From positions 1-12,885 of the forward strand of contig JAPYWU010000021.1 of the NCBI GenBank assembly GCA_028276205.1: DNA of 12,885 bases, given 5' to 3'. Shown here piece by piece: positions 1 to 8,088 of the stretch. The first letter of the stretch is position 1, and every line of letters begins with the position of its first letter. The translations under genes were made by a program, and so were the position numbers. Below the pieces are notes generated by a model that saw nothing but the letters and a program-made list of their open reading frames with translations, did no database searches and had not been told where the DNA came from. This DNA is from Dictyoglomaceae bacterium (GTDB lineage Bacteria; Dictyoglomota; Dictyoglomia; Dictyoglomales; Dictyoglomaceae).

Positions 1-931
1 TTCCTTTAAACTTATCTCCTACCTTTTCAATGACATTTTCATCTATATCAAGAATTAAGCCAACTAAAGATGCAGCCATAAAATTCTTTAGTAAAATACG
101 ATTCCATAAACCATTAGGAGAAGTATTTATAAAACCTTTTTGGTTCTTGATCTTGTAAATAAGTTTATTCTTATCAAAATATATTCCGCACTCTTTAATT
201 GGATTTTCGCTAAAATATAGTTTGTTTACGGGGTAATTTTTGACTATTTCCTTAATAATATCTTGATCATAGTTTAAAATAGCAAAATCTTCTTCTTTTT
301 GATTCATGAAAATTCTTTCTTTTGCCTCTATATATTCCTCCATACTACCATATCTATCTAAGTGATCAGGATAAATATTTGTAAAAACTGATATATAAGG
401 TCTGAAATTTTCAATATCTTCTAACTGAAAACTACTTACCTCTAATACAAAGTAACCTTTATTCAAATTTTTTACAACGCTTATAAAAGGTAAACCTATA
501 TTACCAGCTACTATATTGTCTATCTTTGCCTCATTTAAAATCTCTCCTATCAAAGTAGTAGTTGTTGATTTTCCCTTAGTCCCAGTAACTGCAATAATGG
601 GTACTTTTGCAAACCAATAAGCAAGTTCAATCTCTCCCACAATCTTTATATTCCTTTTTATAGCTTCTTTATAAATAGGATTTGTTTTTGGAATTCCAGG
701 ACTTAACACTAATAAATCAACATCTTGTAAAAGTTCTATAGGATGACCTCCAAAGAAGAAATCTATACCTTTTTCCTTAAGTAAAGGAATTACATCTTTA
801 AAACTATCTTCTGTTTTATAATCATTTACAATTACATTTACTCCCTCATTCTTTAAAAATTCTGCAATGCTTAAACCACTTATACCAAGACCCAAAACTA
901 AAGCCTTTTTAAAATTTAAATTTACATCCAT
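1..931 (-). CDS. murD: UDP-N-acetylmuramoyl-L-alanine:D-glutamate ligase MurD (3' end cut by window edge)
   Basis: Cytoplasmic ATP-dependent ligase that adds D-glutamate to UDP-MurNAc-L-Ala, the second amino acid step of the peptidoglycan stem peptide. I translated it directly: the frame stays open from an ATG at 931 to base 1, giving about 310 residues of a protein usually near 450, so the C-terminal domain lies outside the window. Visible signatures are an N-terminal Rossmann-like stretch (VLGLGISGL, about residues 12-20), SPGIP near 77-81, the Mur ligase ATP loop GTKGKST at about 117-123, the SSFQLE motif, and NIYPDHLDRYGSMEEY. The lysine in GTKGKS is typical of MurD. The start is backed by AGGAGG at 946-941, nine bases upstream. 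The start overlaps the end of mraY by 10 bases, so it is the last visible gene of the dcw operon. Confidence 0.95.
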   Translation of the reverse strand, partial: MDVNLNFKKALVLGLGISGLSIAEFLKNEGVNVIVNDYKTEDSFKDVIPLLKEKGIDFFFGGHPIELLQDVDLLVLSPGIPKTNPIYKEAIKRNIKIVGEIELAYWFAKVPIIAVTGTKGKSTTTTLIGEILNEAKIDNIVAGNIGLPFISVVKNLNKGYFVLEVSSFQLEDIENFRPYISVFTNIYPDHLDRYGSMEEYIEAKERIFMNQKEEDFAILNYDQDIIKEIVKNYPVNKLYFSENPIKECGIYFDKNKLIYKIKNQKGFINTSPNGLWNRILLKNFMAASLVGLILDIDENVIEKVGDKFKG

Positions 932-1854
932 AAAATAATTCCTCCTACAATCATAATGATATGAATTATATTAAACCTTGCTACTATCTTTGTTTCTTTC
1001 CAGCCTTTTAACTCAAAGTGGTGATGAATAGGACTCATCAAAAAGATTCTTTTCTTTTTCCATTTATAAAAGAATACTTGTATAAAGACGGACAAAGATT
1101 CTATTAGAAAAATACCTCCTAAAAAGATCATTAAAAGTTCTACTTTTTTTGTTACAGCTAATGCTGAAATTGCTCCCCCTAAGGAAAAGGCACCAACATC
1201 CCCCATGAATATTTCTGCTGGATGCATATTGTACCAAAGAAAGGCTAAAATGGATGCCATAATAACACTTATATATATGTTTATTTTTAAGGGAGTATGA
1301 GAAAATTTAAAAATTAAAAACGTTAAAAAAGTAATTAAGGTAGTTCCACCAGCTAACCCATCAAGACCATCAGTCAGATTAACCGCATTAGGTACTGCAA
1401 TGAAAAGGCAAAAAAATAATATAAAGTAAATAATTTTTGAGTTAAATATAGTGTATAAGCCCCAATTTATCTTATAATCTGGAGTAAAAAATACCCCGTA
1501 TGCAAAGAACAATATCAAGGTTAAAATAAAAGATAATAATATTTTTTTAAGAGGTCTTATTCCATAATCCTTATTTCTGAGTAATTTCAAATCATCAATA
1601 AGTCCTAATAATCCAAAAAGTATAGTTGATAAAGAGATAAAGAAAGTTTCTTTTATAAATAAAAAGGGTAACGAAACAATTATAAAAATTAACCCTCCCA
1701 TTATAGGAGTCCCTGATTTAGAGAAATGGGACGATGGTCCTTCTTTTCTGATATATTTACCTATTTGTTTGTTCCTTTGAACTTTGATCCAATAATTTAA
1801 AAAAAATAATGAAAATATGAAAGAAATAATACTGAAAAATAACAATTCTTTCAT
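922..1854 (-). CDS. mraY: Phospho-N-acetylmuramoyl-pentapeptide transferase MraY
   Basis: Integral membrane enzyme that transfers phospho-MurNAc-pentapeptide from UDP to undecaprenyl phosphate, making lipid I on the inner face of the membrane. At 310 residues it is slightly short for the family (about 320-360) but complete. The protein is a series of about ten hydrophobic helices. Family motifs are all present: the DDLK aspartate pair at residues 87-88, the NLTDGLDGL loop at 159-167, the MGDVG aspartate at 219, and the HHH motif at 277-279 within SPIHHHFELKGW. The start ATG overlaps the murF stop as ATGA (1854-1851), indicating translational coupling. At its other end it overlaps murD. Confidence 0.96.
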   Translation of the reverse strand: MKELLFFSIISFIFSLFFLNYWIKVQRNKQIGKYIRKEGPSSHFSKSGTPIMGGLIFIIVSLPFLFIKETFFISLSTILFGLLGLIDDLKLLRNKDYGIRPLKKILLSFILTLILFFAYGVFFTPDYKINWGLYTIFNSKIIYFILFFCLFIAVPNAVNLTDGLDGLAGGTTLITFLTFLIFKFSHTPLKINIYISVIMASILAFLWYNMHPAEIFMGDVGAFSLGGAISALAVTKKVELLMIFLGGIFLIESLSVFIQVFFYKWKKKRIFLMSPIHHHFELKGWKETKIVARFNIIHIIMIVGGIILWM

Positions 1855-3248
1855 ATCTCCTCCTCAATAAAATTAATAAATCTTTCCATTTTCATAGCCC
1901 TTGAACCTTTAATTAAAATAATGTCGTTAGGTTTCAAAATTTGTCTTAAAAAATTCTTTATCTCCTTTTCATCTTTTGTATAAAAAATCTTATAACCAAT
2001 AATGTCTTTTAATTCACCCTTCATATCATCAATAGCCTTAATAAATTCTTCTCCATAAAACAATAGATAACAAAAATCCTTATCTATAGCATACTTTATT
2101 ACTTCTTTATGGGCAGGAATGCTGTATTCTCCAAGTTCTAACATATCTCCTAATAATAGGATTTTCTTACCAGATGAAGGCAACATATCTAAATACTCAA
2201 TAGCTGTTTTAACAGAATCAGGATTTGCATTATATGTATCATCAATTGCTTTAATCCCTTTATATGTAATTTTAGGAGTCAATCTCTGCTTGGGTAATGA
2301 CAAATCAAGATTATCAAAAGAAAAATTATTTATAGATTGGGAAGCAAAAATCCACAAAACTCCAAAAGCAGAAAGGACATTTCTATATATGTTTATGGGA
2401 TATGAAGGTAGTAAGATATCAATCTCATTTTTATCTGGAAAATTTATTGACATTCTTACTTTATCATCTAATTTATCTAAAATTTTCCCTTTTATATTAC
2501 TTTCTTCATTAAACCCATAGGTATACTTATTAAGTTTTAATTTTTCAAAAATCTGCATACTTAACTCATCATCTCTATTTAAAAGTGCATAACCATGATC
2601 ACCGATATAATCAAAAATTTCAGCTTTTGCCTCCATAATTGCTTCTTTAGAACCTAAAATTCCAATATGAGCCCAACCTATATTAGTTATAACTCCTACA
2701 TCAGGTTCTGCAATTTTACTTAATTCTCTAATTTGTCCTTTACCTCTCATAGCCATTTCTAATACTAAAAAATTCGTATCTTTCTCTGTTTCTAATATAG
2801 TTAGTGGAACTCCAATTTCATTATTATAATTTTCTATACTTATATTAACTTTTCCAATCTTACTTAACAATTCACCAATTAAATTTTTAGTAGTAGTCTT
2901 ACCGCTACTACCTGTAACTCCGATAACCTTTGCCTTAATCTTTTTCCTATAATAATTTGCTAAATCTTGTAAAGCTATAAGAGTATCTTTTACCTTTATA
3001 ACAATTACTTCTTCTTCTGGAATCTCCAAATTTCTACTAAAGATAAAGCCTTTTGCTCCTTTTCTTATTGCCTCATAGATAAAATCGTGTCCATCAAACT
3101 TTTCTCCCTTTAACGGTATAAATAAATCCTCCGTTTTAATTGTTCTTGAATCTATAGAGATACTATTTACTATATCTTTCAAATTCCCTTTAATTAGGGA
3201 TCCCTTTGTAGCTCTTAGTATTTCTTCTACAGTAAGATTAAGCCTCAT
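1851..3248 (-). CDS. murF: UDP-MurNAc-tripeptide:D-alanyl-D-alanine ligase MurF
   Basis: Cytoplasmic ATP-dependent ligase that adds the D-Ala-D-Ala dipeptide to the UDP-MurNAc-tripeptide, finishing the pentapeptide. The 465-residue length is normal. Domains run in the Mur ligase order: an N-terminal substrate domain containing SIDSRTIKTEDLFIPLKGEKFDG near residues 31-53 (quoted as the pieces DSRT and FIPLKGE), the ATP loop GSSGKTTT at 113-120, the MurF-type YNNEIGVPLT at 141-150, and a C-terminal domain with DDTYNANPDS and LLGDMLELG. The ATG start overlaps the end of murE by 11 bases. The stop overlaps the mraY start as ATGA. Confidence 0.96.
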   Translation of the reverse strand: MRLNLTVEEILRATKGSLIKGNLKDIVNSISIDSRTIKTEDLFIPLKGEKFDGHDFIYEAIRKGAKGFIFSRNLEIPEEEVIVIKVKDTLIALQDLANYYRKKIKAKVIGVTGSSGKTTTKNLIGELLSKIGKVNISIENYNNEIGVPLTILETEKDTNFLVLEMAMRGKGQIRELSKIAEPDVGVITNIGWAHIGILGSKEAIMEAKAEIFDYIGDHGYALLNRDDELSMQIFEKLKLNKYTYGFNEESNIKGKILDKLDDKVRMSINFPDKNEIDILLPSYPINIYRNVLSAFGVLWIFASQSINNFSFDNLDLSLPKQRLTPKITYKGIKAIDDTYNANPDSVKTAIEYLDMLPSSGKKILLLGDMLELGEYSIPAHKEVIKYAIDKDFCYLLFYGEEFIKAIDDMKGELKDIIGYKIFYTKDEKEIKNFLRQILKPNDIILIKGSRAMKMERFINFIEEEI

Positions 3249-4728
3249 GTTTTGATAAGCGCTCCCTTATATATTTTCTTGCCACTTCCTGATCACTAAA
3301 TGGATATTTCTGAGTTCCTATAATCTGATAGTTTTCATGCCCTTTACCAGCAATTAGTACAGTATCATTTTCTTTTGCTATTTCTATGGCCTTTTTTATT
3401 GCCTCTTCTCTATTTTCTATTATTTCATAATTTTTAAAACCCACTCTTTTAACTCCTACCTCTATGTCTCTAATAATTTTTAGAGGATCCTCAGTTCTTG
3501 GATTATCTGAAGTTATTATCACATAATCAGATAATTTAGCAGATATTTCACCCATTTTATCTCTTTTTGTAGGATCTCTATCTCCACCACACCCAAATAC
3601 CACAATTATCCTTCCTTTAGTAAACTCCTTAATCGTTTCAAGAACATTAAGTAATCCGTCTGGCGTATGAGCGTAATCAACAATAACATTAAAATCTTGT
3701 CCTTCTTCTATAAACTCTAATCTTCCCTTTACTCCTTCAAAAGTAGCTAAATATTTAGCAATATCATCTAACTTTTCACCACTTGCTATTAATAAACCAA
3801 CAGCAAAAAGAAGATTATAAATATTAAATTTTCCTCTTAATTTGGTAAATAACTCTATTTGACCTTTAGGAGTAATAGCTTCTATAAACATTCCCATTTT
3901 ATCTATAAAAACTTTTTTAAGAGCTATATCCGCTTTCTCATCATATAGAGATACCCAATAAATTTTTCTATCTTTCAAATTTATTCTTCCTGTCCACTCA
4001 TTATCTTTATTTATAATTCCAAAGCCATCCTGCTCTAAATAATTAAAGATTTTCATTTTTGCATTAAAATACTCTTCCATAGTTTTATGAAAATCTAAGT
4101 GATCTTGAGTTAGATTAGTAAATATAACACCCTTAAATTCCAATCCTTCTATTCTTTTCAGAGCTAAAGCATGAGACGATACTTCCATAGAAACATATTC
4201 TATTTTTTTATCTACCATCTCTCTAAGAAGTTCCTGAAGTTCATGAGGTTGTGGGGTTGTAAAATTGGAAGGATAGATCTCATCATCTATTCTATAATCT
4301 ATAGTACCTATAAGACCTGATTTATTACCTTTTGATTTCCAATAATGGTAAATTAAATTTGCAGTAGTAGTCTTTCCATTAGTTCCTGTAACTCCAAATA
4401 TCTTTAAATATTTATTTGGAAAATCATAAAAAGAAGAGGAAAATATCCCAAGCACTTTAAATATATCATTCACTTTAATATAAGTTATGCCATCTCTTAT
4501 TGAATGATTCAAATCCCCATTGTAAAAAATTATTTTAGCACCATTTGATATTGCATGATCAATATACTTTTTCCCATCTTCTTTAGTTCCTGGCAAAGCA
4601 AAAAATACATAACCATTTTTAACCTTTCTTGAATCCACACTAATACCTTCTACATATAGAGAAGTTCTTCCTATAATATCAATTATTTCATCTTTAAAAT
4701 AACTTAATATATCCTGCAAATTTTTCAA
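3238..4728 (-). CDS. murE: UDP-MurNAc-dipeptide ligase MurE (diaminopimelate-type motif)
   Basis: Cytoplasmic ligase adding the third residue (a diamino acid) to UDP-MurNAc-L-Ala-D-Glu. It has 496 residues, a normal length. Visible are DSRKV near 32-36, the ATP loop GTNGKTTT at 115-122, the TTPQP and EVSSHAL substrate segments, NAKMKIF (its first lysine, about 224, is the one usually carbamylated), FGCGGDRD, and DNPRTEDP at 408-415. In known MurE enzymes DNPR goes with meso-diaminopimelate, while lysine-adding enzymes usually differ here. The amino acid used is therefore inferred. The start is TTG, chosen because GGGAGG at 4742-4737 lies eight bases upstream and because TTGA overlaps the ftsI stop. 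Confidence 0.95.
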   Translation of the reverse strand: MKNLQDILSYFKDEIIDIIGRTSLYVEGISVDSRKVKNGYVFFALPGTKEDGKKYIDHAISNGAKIIFYNGDLNHSIRDGITYIKVNDIFKVLGIFSSSFYDFPNKYLKIFGVTGTNGKTTTANLIYHYWKSKGNKSGLIGTIDYRIDDEIYPSNFTTPQPHELQELLREMVDKKIEYVSMEVSSHALALKRIEGLEFKGVIFTNLTQDHLDFHKTMEEYFNAKMKIFNYLEQDGFGIINKDNEWTGRINLKDRKIYWVSLYDEKADIALKKVFIDKMGMFIEAITPKGQIELFTKLRGKFNIYNLLFAVGLLIASGEKLDDIAKYLATFEGVKGRLEFIEEGQDFNVIVDYAHTPDGLLNVLETIKEFTKGRIIVVFGCGGDRDPTKRDKMGEISAKLSDYVIITSDNPRTEDPLKIIRDIEVGVKRVGFKNYEIIENREEAIKKAIEIAKENDTVLIAGKGHENYQIIGTQKYPFSDQEVARKYIRERLSKHEA

Positions 4729-6278
4729 TTTATTAACCTCCCATATATGGAGAGTTTTTTTACAATCTCACCAAATATAGGTACTACTGTTTCTCTTGCA
4801 AACCTACCTTTCTTTGGCTTATCTAACATAACAAGAATACAATATTTTTTATCATCTAAAAAGAGGTAACCTAGGAAAAAGTGATTATAAAAAGATGTAT
4901 ATCCAAATTTTTCTGAAACTTGAGCAGTTCCTGTTTTTCCTGCTATTTTATAATTTAAATTGGAGAGGGTATTTGCAGTCCCTCTTTTTACTACTTGAAA
5001 CATATAATTTAAAACTTGCAAAGATGTATCTTTAGAAAAAATTTGTCTATATATTTCAGGTTTGGATGTATATATAGTTTTATCGTTATTTTCTATTTTC
5101 TTAATCAGTTTGGGTTTTAATAAAAATCCATCATTTCCCGCAAAACTAAGAACCCATAACATTTTCAAAGGTGTCATACCAATACCATGCCCAAAACCTA
5201 TCGTACCATGCGTAACAATACTACTTTTTATATCAGGTACAATTGTATCCCCAGAAAAGATCTTCACATCTAATGGTATATCAGAATCTAATCCTAAGAG
5301 TTTAAAATATTTTTCCCAAATAGATACGGGTATCTTTTTTGCTAAATAATAAAAATATATATTGCAGGATTTAACTAAAGCATCTTCTAAATTTACCACC
5401 CCATGAGATTCTGTACATCTTACTTTATAACCATCAACTATTTCTTCTCCTTTACAATAAACAGAAAAATTTAAATCTACCAATTTTTCTTCTAAAGCAA
5501 TAGCAGTGGTGATTACTTTAAATAGAGATCCAGGTTCTAAAACAGTATTTAAAGGATTTCTAATCTTATTATTCTGTTCTATTATTTCATCAAGACTTTT
5601 ATTTAAATCTATTTCAGGAAGAGTAGATAGAGCAATGATTTCCCCTGTATTTAAATCCATAATTCCACCAAAAGCCCCATCTGCATCATACTCTTTCATA
5701 TATTCTCGTAAGTACATAGTCAAAAGTTCTTGAAGATTCTTATCTATGGTAAGACAGATATTAGAGCCATCCCTTAAGTAAGAATCAAAGTAGGCTTCTA
5801 ATCCTGACAGACCTTGATTATCAACCCCCACAAATCCAATAAGATTTGAAATTCCTATTCCTATAGGATAAGCCCTATAAGGTTCTTCTATTAAAATAAT
5901 CTTTCTATTATCAACATATTTCTCTATTCTTTTAACCTCTTCATCAGAAAGCATTCTTTTAACCCAAACAAATTCATATGGAAGATTTATTTTTTGAGAG
6001 AGTTCTTTTGATGAAATCTTAAGATTCCTACATAGTATGGATATTAATTTATTTCTTTCTTTTCTCTCTATACTTTTAGGATTAATAGCTAAAGATTTTC
6101 TTTTAATATTAAATACTATCTCTTCACCATTTCTATCCAATATAATCCCTCTATCTTTTGTCCTTGCTTGAGGGTAAGATATCCCCCCTCCTAATTGGAG
6201 GATAATAATAAATATTTCAATAAAAAAAATTATAATAATCCAAAAAGTTAAAAATATTCGTGCCCTTGTAATATTCAT
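4725..6278 (-). CDS. ftsI: Septal peptidoglycan transpeptidase FtsI (class B penicillin-binding protein)
   Basis: Membrane-anchored D,D-transpeptidase that crosslinks septal peptidoglycan; its active domain lies outside the membrane. The 517 residues hold one N-terminal membrane helix (about 8-29), a dimerization/pedestal region, and a transpeptidase domain with all three catalytic motifs: SLFK (Ser251 and Lys254), SCN (304-306) and KTG (448-450). No PASTA repeats follow, so it is not the long Gram-positive SpoVD/PBP2X form. It is preceded by ftsL after a 20-base gap, the only non-overlapping junction in this operon. No convincing Shine-Dalgarno stands before the ATG at 6278 (upstream reads ATATAAGTTGTT). 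No better start is evident, because the membrane helix begins within eight residues of this one. Confidence 0.93.
   Translation of the reverse strand: MNITRARIFLTFWIIIIFFIEIFIIILQLGGGISYPQARTKDRGIILDRNGEEIVFNIKRKSLAINPKSIERKERNKLISILCRNLKISSKELSQKINLPYEFVWVKRMLSDEEVKRIEKYVDNRKIILIEEPYRAYPIGIGISNLIGFVGVDNQGLSGLEAYFDSYLRDGSNICLTIDKNLQELLTMYLREYMKEYDADGAFGGIMDLNTGEIIALSTLPEIDLNKSLDEIIEQNNKIRNPLNTVLEPGSLFKVITTAIALEEKLVDLNFSVYCKGEEIVDGYKVRCTESHGVVNLEDALVKSCNIYFYYLAKKIPVSIWEKYFKLLGLDSDIPLDVKIFSGDTIVPDIKSSIVTHGTIGFGHGIGMTPLKMLWVLSFAGNDGFLLKPKLIKKIENNDKTIYTSKPEIYRQIFSKDTSLQVLNYMFQVVKRGTANTLSNLNYKIAGKTGTAQVSEKFGYTSFYNHFFLGYLFLDDKKYCILVMLDKPKKGRFARETVVPIFGEIVKKLSIYGRLIN
4737..4742 (-). promoter_or_regulatory. 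Ribosome binding site fixing the TTG start of murE
   Basis: GGGAGG on the minus strand, eight bases before the TTG at 4728. It lies inside the last codons of ftsI, so murE translation is probably coupled to ftsI termination. No ATG lies at a usable distance, so this site decides the start. Confidence 0.8.
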
Positions 6279-6298
6279 AACAACTTATATTATCACAT

Positions 6299-6604
6299 TT
6301 ATTGTTCTAAAGATGCTGCATAGTATTTTTCTCTTATTACCTCAGCTACACTTCCATTATAAATTTTTATTTCTACCACATTTTTAGGATAAGTTAAACC
6401 TAATTTTTGAGCCTTTTCTTCTATATTTTTAATATTTAAAGATGACTGAATCTTCGATTCCAAGTATACTTTTTCTTTTTCTAAATTATCTATTTCTCTG
6501 TTTATTTTTGCTATTTCACTTTTAAGAGCTGAAACTTTTACATTTAAAAAAACTGTACTTAAAAATACTAAAAAAAACAATATAATTACCCAAAATTGTT
6601 TCAA
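6299..6604 (-). CDS. ftsL: Cell division protein FtsL-like
   Basis: Small bitopic membrane protein of 101 residues, fitting FtsL of the divisome, which partners FtsI and FtsW. Sequence identity in this family is low, so the call rests on three points: position between rsmH and ftsI, one hydrophobic helix at about 4-20, and a charged heptad-like coiled coil at about 25-60 (SEIAKINREIDNLEKEK) followed by a short extracytoplasmic tail. The start is TTG at 6604, overlapping the rsmH stop as TTGA, with AGGAGGG seven bases upstream. It could also be called a septum formation initiator-like protein (FtsB family), which has the same architecture. Confidence 0.82.
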   Translation of the reverse strand: MKQFWVIILFFLVFLSTVFLNVKVSALKSEIAKINREIDNLEKEKVYLESKIQSSLNIKNIEEKAQKLGLTYPKNVVEIKIYNGSVAEVIREKYYAASLEQ

Positions 6605-7494
6605 CTTTCCACCCTCCTTTCCCCCACTCTTAACTTTGCACTCCTCGCCCTCTTATTATTCTCAATCTCTTCTTTTGAAGGTACTACTGGCTTTTTAGTA
6701 ATAATCTCAAATTTATCTCTGTTATTCTTTAAAAAATTTTTTACAATTCTATCTTCTAAGGAATGGTAGGTTATTACTACAATTCTTCCTTGTGGATTAA
6801 GAATATTAGGTGTGATTTCTAAGGCTCTTTCTAAAATATCTAATTCTTTATTTACAGCTATTCTCAATGCTTGAAATATACGGGTAGCAGGATGCCTTTT
6901 ATAATTTTGGGTACTCTTACCTATAACCTCTAACAAATCTCCCACATATTTTAATGGTTTTACTTTTCTTATCTCTACTATTTTCCTTGCTATTTTAAAG
7001 GCATTGGGTTCCTCACCATATTTATAAAAAATTTCTGCAAGCTCCTCTTCAGAAAAGTTGTTCAAGATATACTCAGCTGTTAAAGAGTCATCTTTAGAAA
7101 ATCTCATGTCTAAGGGTTCCTCAGGCCTTTGAAAAGAAAAACCTCTCTTACTTTTCTCTATATGATACGATGAGAAACCAAGATCAAATAAAATACCATC
7201 AACTTTAGCTATATTTAGATTTTCTAAAACTTCTGGAATCCTATCATAGGTTGTGTTGAAAAGTAAAAAATTATCTCCATAATTTTTTAATCTATTTTTA
7301 GCTATTTCTAAGCTTTCTATATCTCTATCTATACCTATCAATAACCCAGTCCTATTTAATTCTCTCAATATGGCACTACTATGTCCTCCAAGCCCACAAG
7401 TAGCATCAACGTAAATTTTTCCAGGGGTTACCTTGAGGTAATATAAAACTTTATCCAGCATAACTGGTTTATGTATAATTTCTATCTCTTCCAT
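6601..7494 (-). CDS. rsmH: 16S rRNA (cytosine-1402-N4) methyltransferase RsmH (MraW)
   Basis: SAM-dependent methyltransferase that modifies C1402 in the decoding centre of 16S rRNA. The 297 residues match the family length. Signatures are the N-terminal HKPVML (8-13), the SAM-binding loop VDATCGLGGHSSAIL (29-43), IGIDRD (53-58), the FDLGFSS motif (103-109), RGFSFQ, LDMRF (128-132), the KRHPATRIFQALRI segment near 199-212, and YHSLEDRIVK near the C-terminus. The ATG start overlaps mraZ by 13 bases, with AAAGGA just upstream. The position directly after mraZ is standard for the dcw cluster. Confidence 0.96.
   Translation of the reverse strand: MEEIEIIHKPVMLDKVLYYLKVTPGKIYVDATCGLGGHSSAILRELNRTGLLIGIDRDIESLEIAKNRLKNYGDNFLLFNTTYDRIPEVLENLNIAKVDGILFDLGFSSYHIEKSKRGFSFQRPEEPLDMRFSKDDSLTAEYILNNFSEEELAEIFYKYGEEPNAFKIARKIVEIRKVKPLKYVGDLLEVIGKSTQNYKRHPATRIFQALRIAVNKELDILERALEITPNILNPQGRIVVITYHSLEDRIVKNFLKNNRDKFEIITKKPVVPSKEEIENNKRARSAKLRVGERRVES
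6612..6618 (-). promoter_or_regulatory. Ribosome binding site fixing the TTG start of ftsL
   Basis: AGGAGGG on the minus strand, seven bases before the TTG at 6604 and inside the 3' end of rsmH. It is a near-perfect anti-16S match and supports the non-ATG start. Confidence 0.8.
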
Positions 7495-7922
7495 AAGTCC
7501 TTTATCTTTTCATTTATTTCGCTCATATTATTTATCAAATCTTCTTCTTTATTGATTTCTTTCCACTTTTCCTCTGCCCAAATTTCTATATGTCTTCCAG
7601 AGCCAACAATCACCACATCCCTATTTAGTTGGGCATATTCAATAAGAAAAGAAGGAATGAGAACCCTGCCTAACTTATCTGTTGTAACTTGTACTGAGCC
7701 TGAAAACCAAAATCTACATAGTCTTCTTATGGAATCATCCGTAGGAGAAAAACTACTTATTATCTCTGAGAAATTATTCCAATCTACTATACTGTAAATG
7801 TTTAAACATTTTTCAAAGCCTCTTGTTATATAAAATGTATCACCCAATACTTGTCTAAAAACAGTAGGTATAACTATCCTTCCTTTCTCATCTAAAGAAT
7901 AATGATATTCTCCGCAAAACAA
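7482..7922 (-). CDS. mraZ: Transcriptional regulator MraZ
   Basis: DNA-binding protein that typically represses or adjusts its own dcw operon. The 146 residues hold two SpoVT/AbrB-like swapped-hairpin repeats: YHYSLDEKGRIVIP at about 7-20 and VTTDKLGRVLIP at about 79-90, the two DxKGR/DKLGR loops that make up the ring-forming DNA-binding domain. The start is TTG at 7922, chosen because GGGGGA at 7935-7930 lies seven bases upstream and the resulting MFCGEYHYSLDEKGR is the usual MraZ N-terminus. A run of GTGG repeats lies immediately upstream, as expected of an autoregulated mraZ. Confidence 0.95.
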   Translation of the reverse strand: MFCGEYHYSLDEKGRIVIPTVFRQVLGDTFYITRGFEKCLNIYSIVDWNNFSEIISSFSPTDDSIRRLCRFWFSGSVQVTTDKLGRVLIPSFLIEYAQLNRDVVIVGSGRHIEIWAEEKWKEINKEEDLINNMSEINEKIKDLWKR

Positions 7923-7930
7923 TTAATTAT

Positions 7931-7968
7931 CCCCCACAAGATTTCCATTTTTTTCCACCTTTTTCCAC
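7931..7968 (-). promoter_or_regulatory. Probable MraZ operator: four GTGG-type direct repeats
   Basis: On the minus strand the leader holds GTGG at 7968-7965, GTGG at 7958-7955, ATGG at 7948-7945 and GTGG(GGG) at 7937-7931, spaced 10, 10 and 11 bases. Known MraZ sites are TGGG- or GTGG-like direct repeats at one helical turn bound by an MraZ ring. The repeats start two bases after the -10 box, so they cover the transcription start and leader. The last repeat runs into the mraZ ribosome binding site. The repeats are seen directly; the binding role is family knowledge. Confidence 0.82.
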
Positions 7969-7969
7969 A

Positions 7970-7975
7970 ATTATA
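7970..7975 (-). promoter_or_regulatory. -10 box of the mraZ (dcw operon) promoter
   Basis: A perfect TATAAT on the minus strand. The start of transcription would fall near 7963, within the first MraZ repeats. No good -35 hexamer is found 16-18 bases upstream, so activity may rely on upstream AT-rich contacts. Confidence 0.7.
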
Positions 7976-7997
7976 CAATGTAAACCCTAACAAATAG

Positions 7998-8025
7998 AAA
8001 TAAGAGTTAAATAAGATAAAATAAG
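7998..8025 (-). repeat. Three phased CTTATTT direct repeats upstream of the mraZ promoter
   Basis: CTTATTT occurs on the minus strand at 8025-8019, 8015-8009 and 8004-7998, spaced 10 and 11 bases. The block sits at and above the -35 position of the mraZ promoter. It could be an UP-element-like AT tract, bent DNA or an activator site. The rest of 8026-8088, between rnpB and this block, is AT-rich with no clear terminator. Confidence 0.5.
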
Positions 8026-8088
8026 GGTTTATTGAAATTGGTTAATTTGAGGTTTAACATTTGTTCAATTTTTGTTTAATAAATACAA

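Noticed and set aside
2119..2520. Plus-strand open frame of 133 codons inside murF
   Set aside because: It lies wholly antisense to a clearly conserved MurF gene, has no ribosome binding site and has no recognisable motif. It results from the purine-rich coding strand.
5062..5733. Two plus-strand open frames inside ftsI
   Set aside because: Antisense to the transpeptidase domain, which has all catalytic motifs. No independent signals were seen.
7471..7797. Plus-strand open frame of 108 codons over mraZ
   Set aside because: Antisense to mraZ, whose domain pattern and start are well supported.
8041..8088. Terminator after rnpB
   Set aside because: Only weak five-base stems (GTTAA/TTAAC) without a T-run are present, so no terminator can be claimed.
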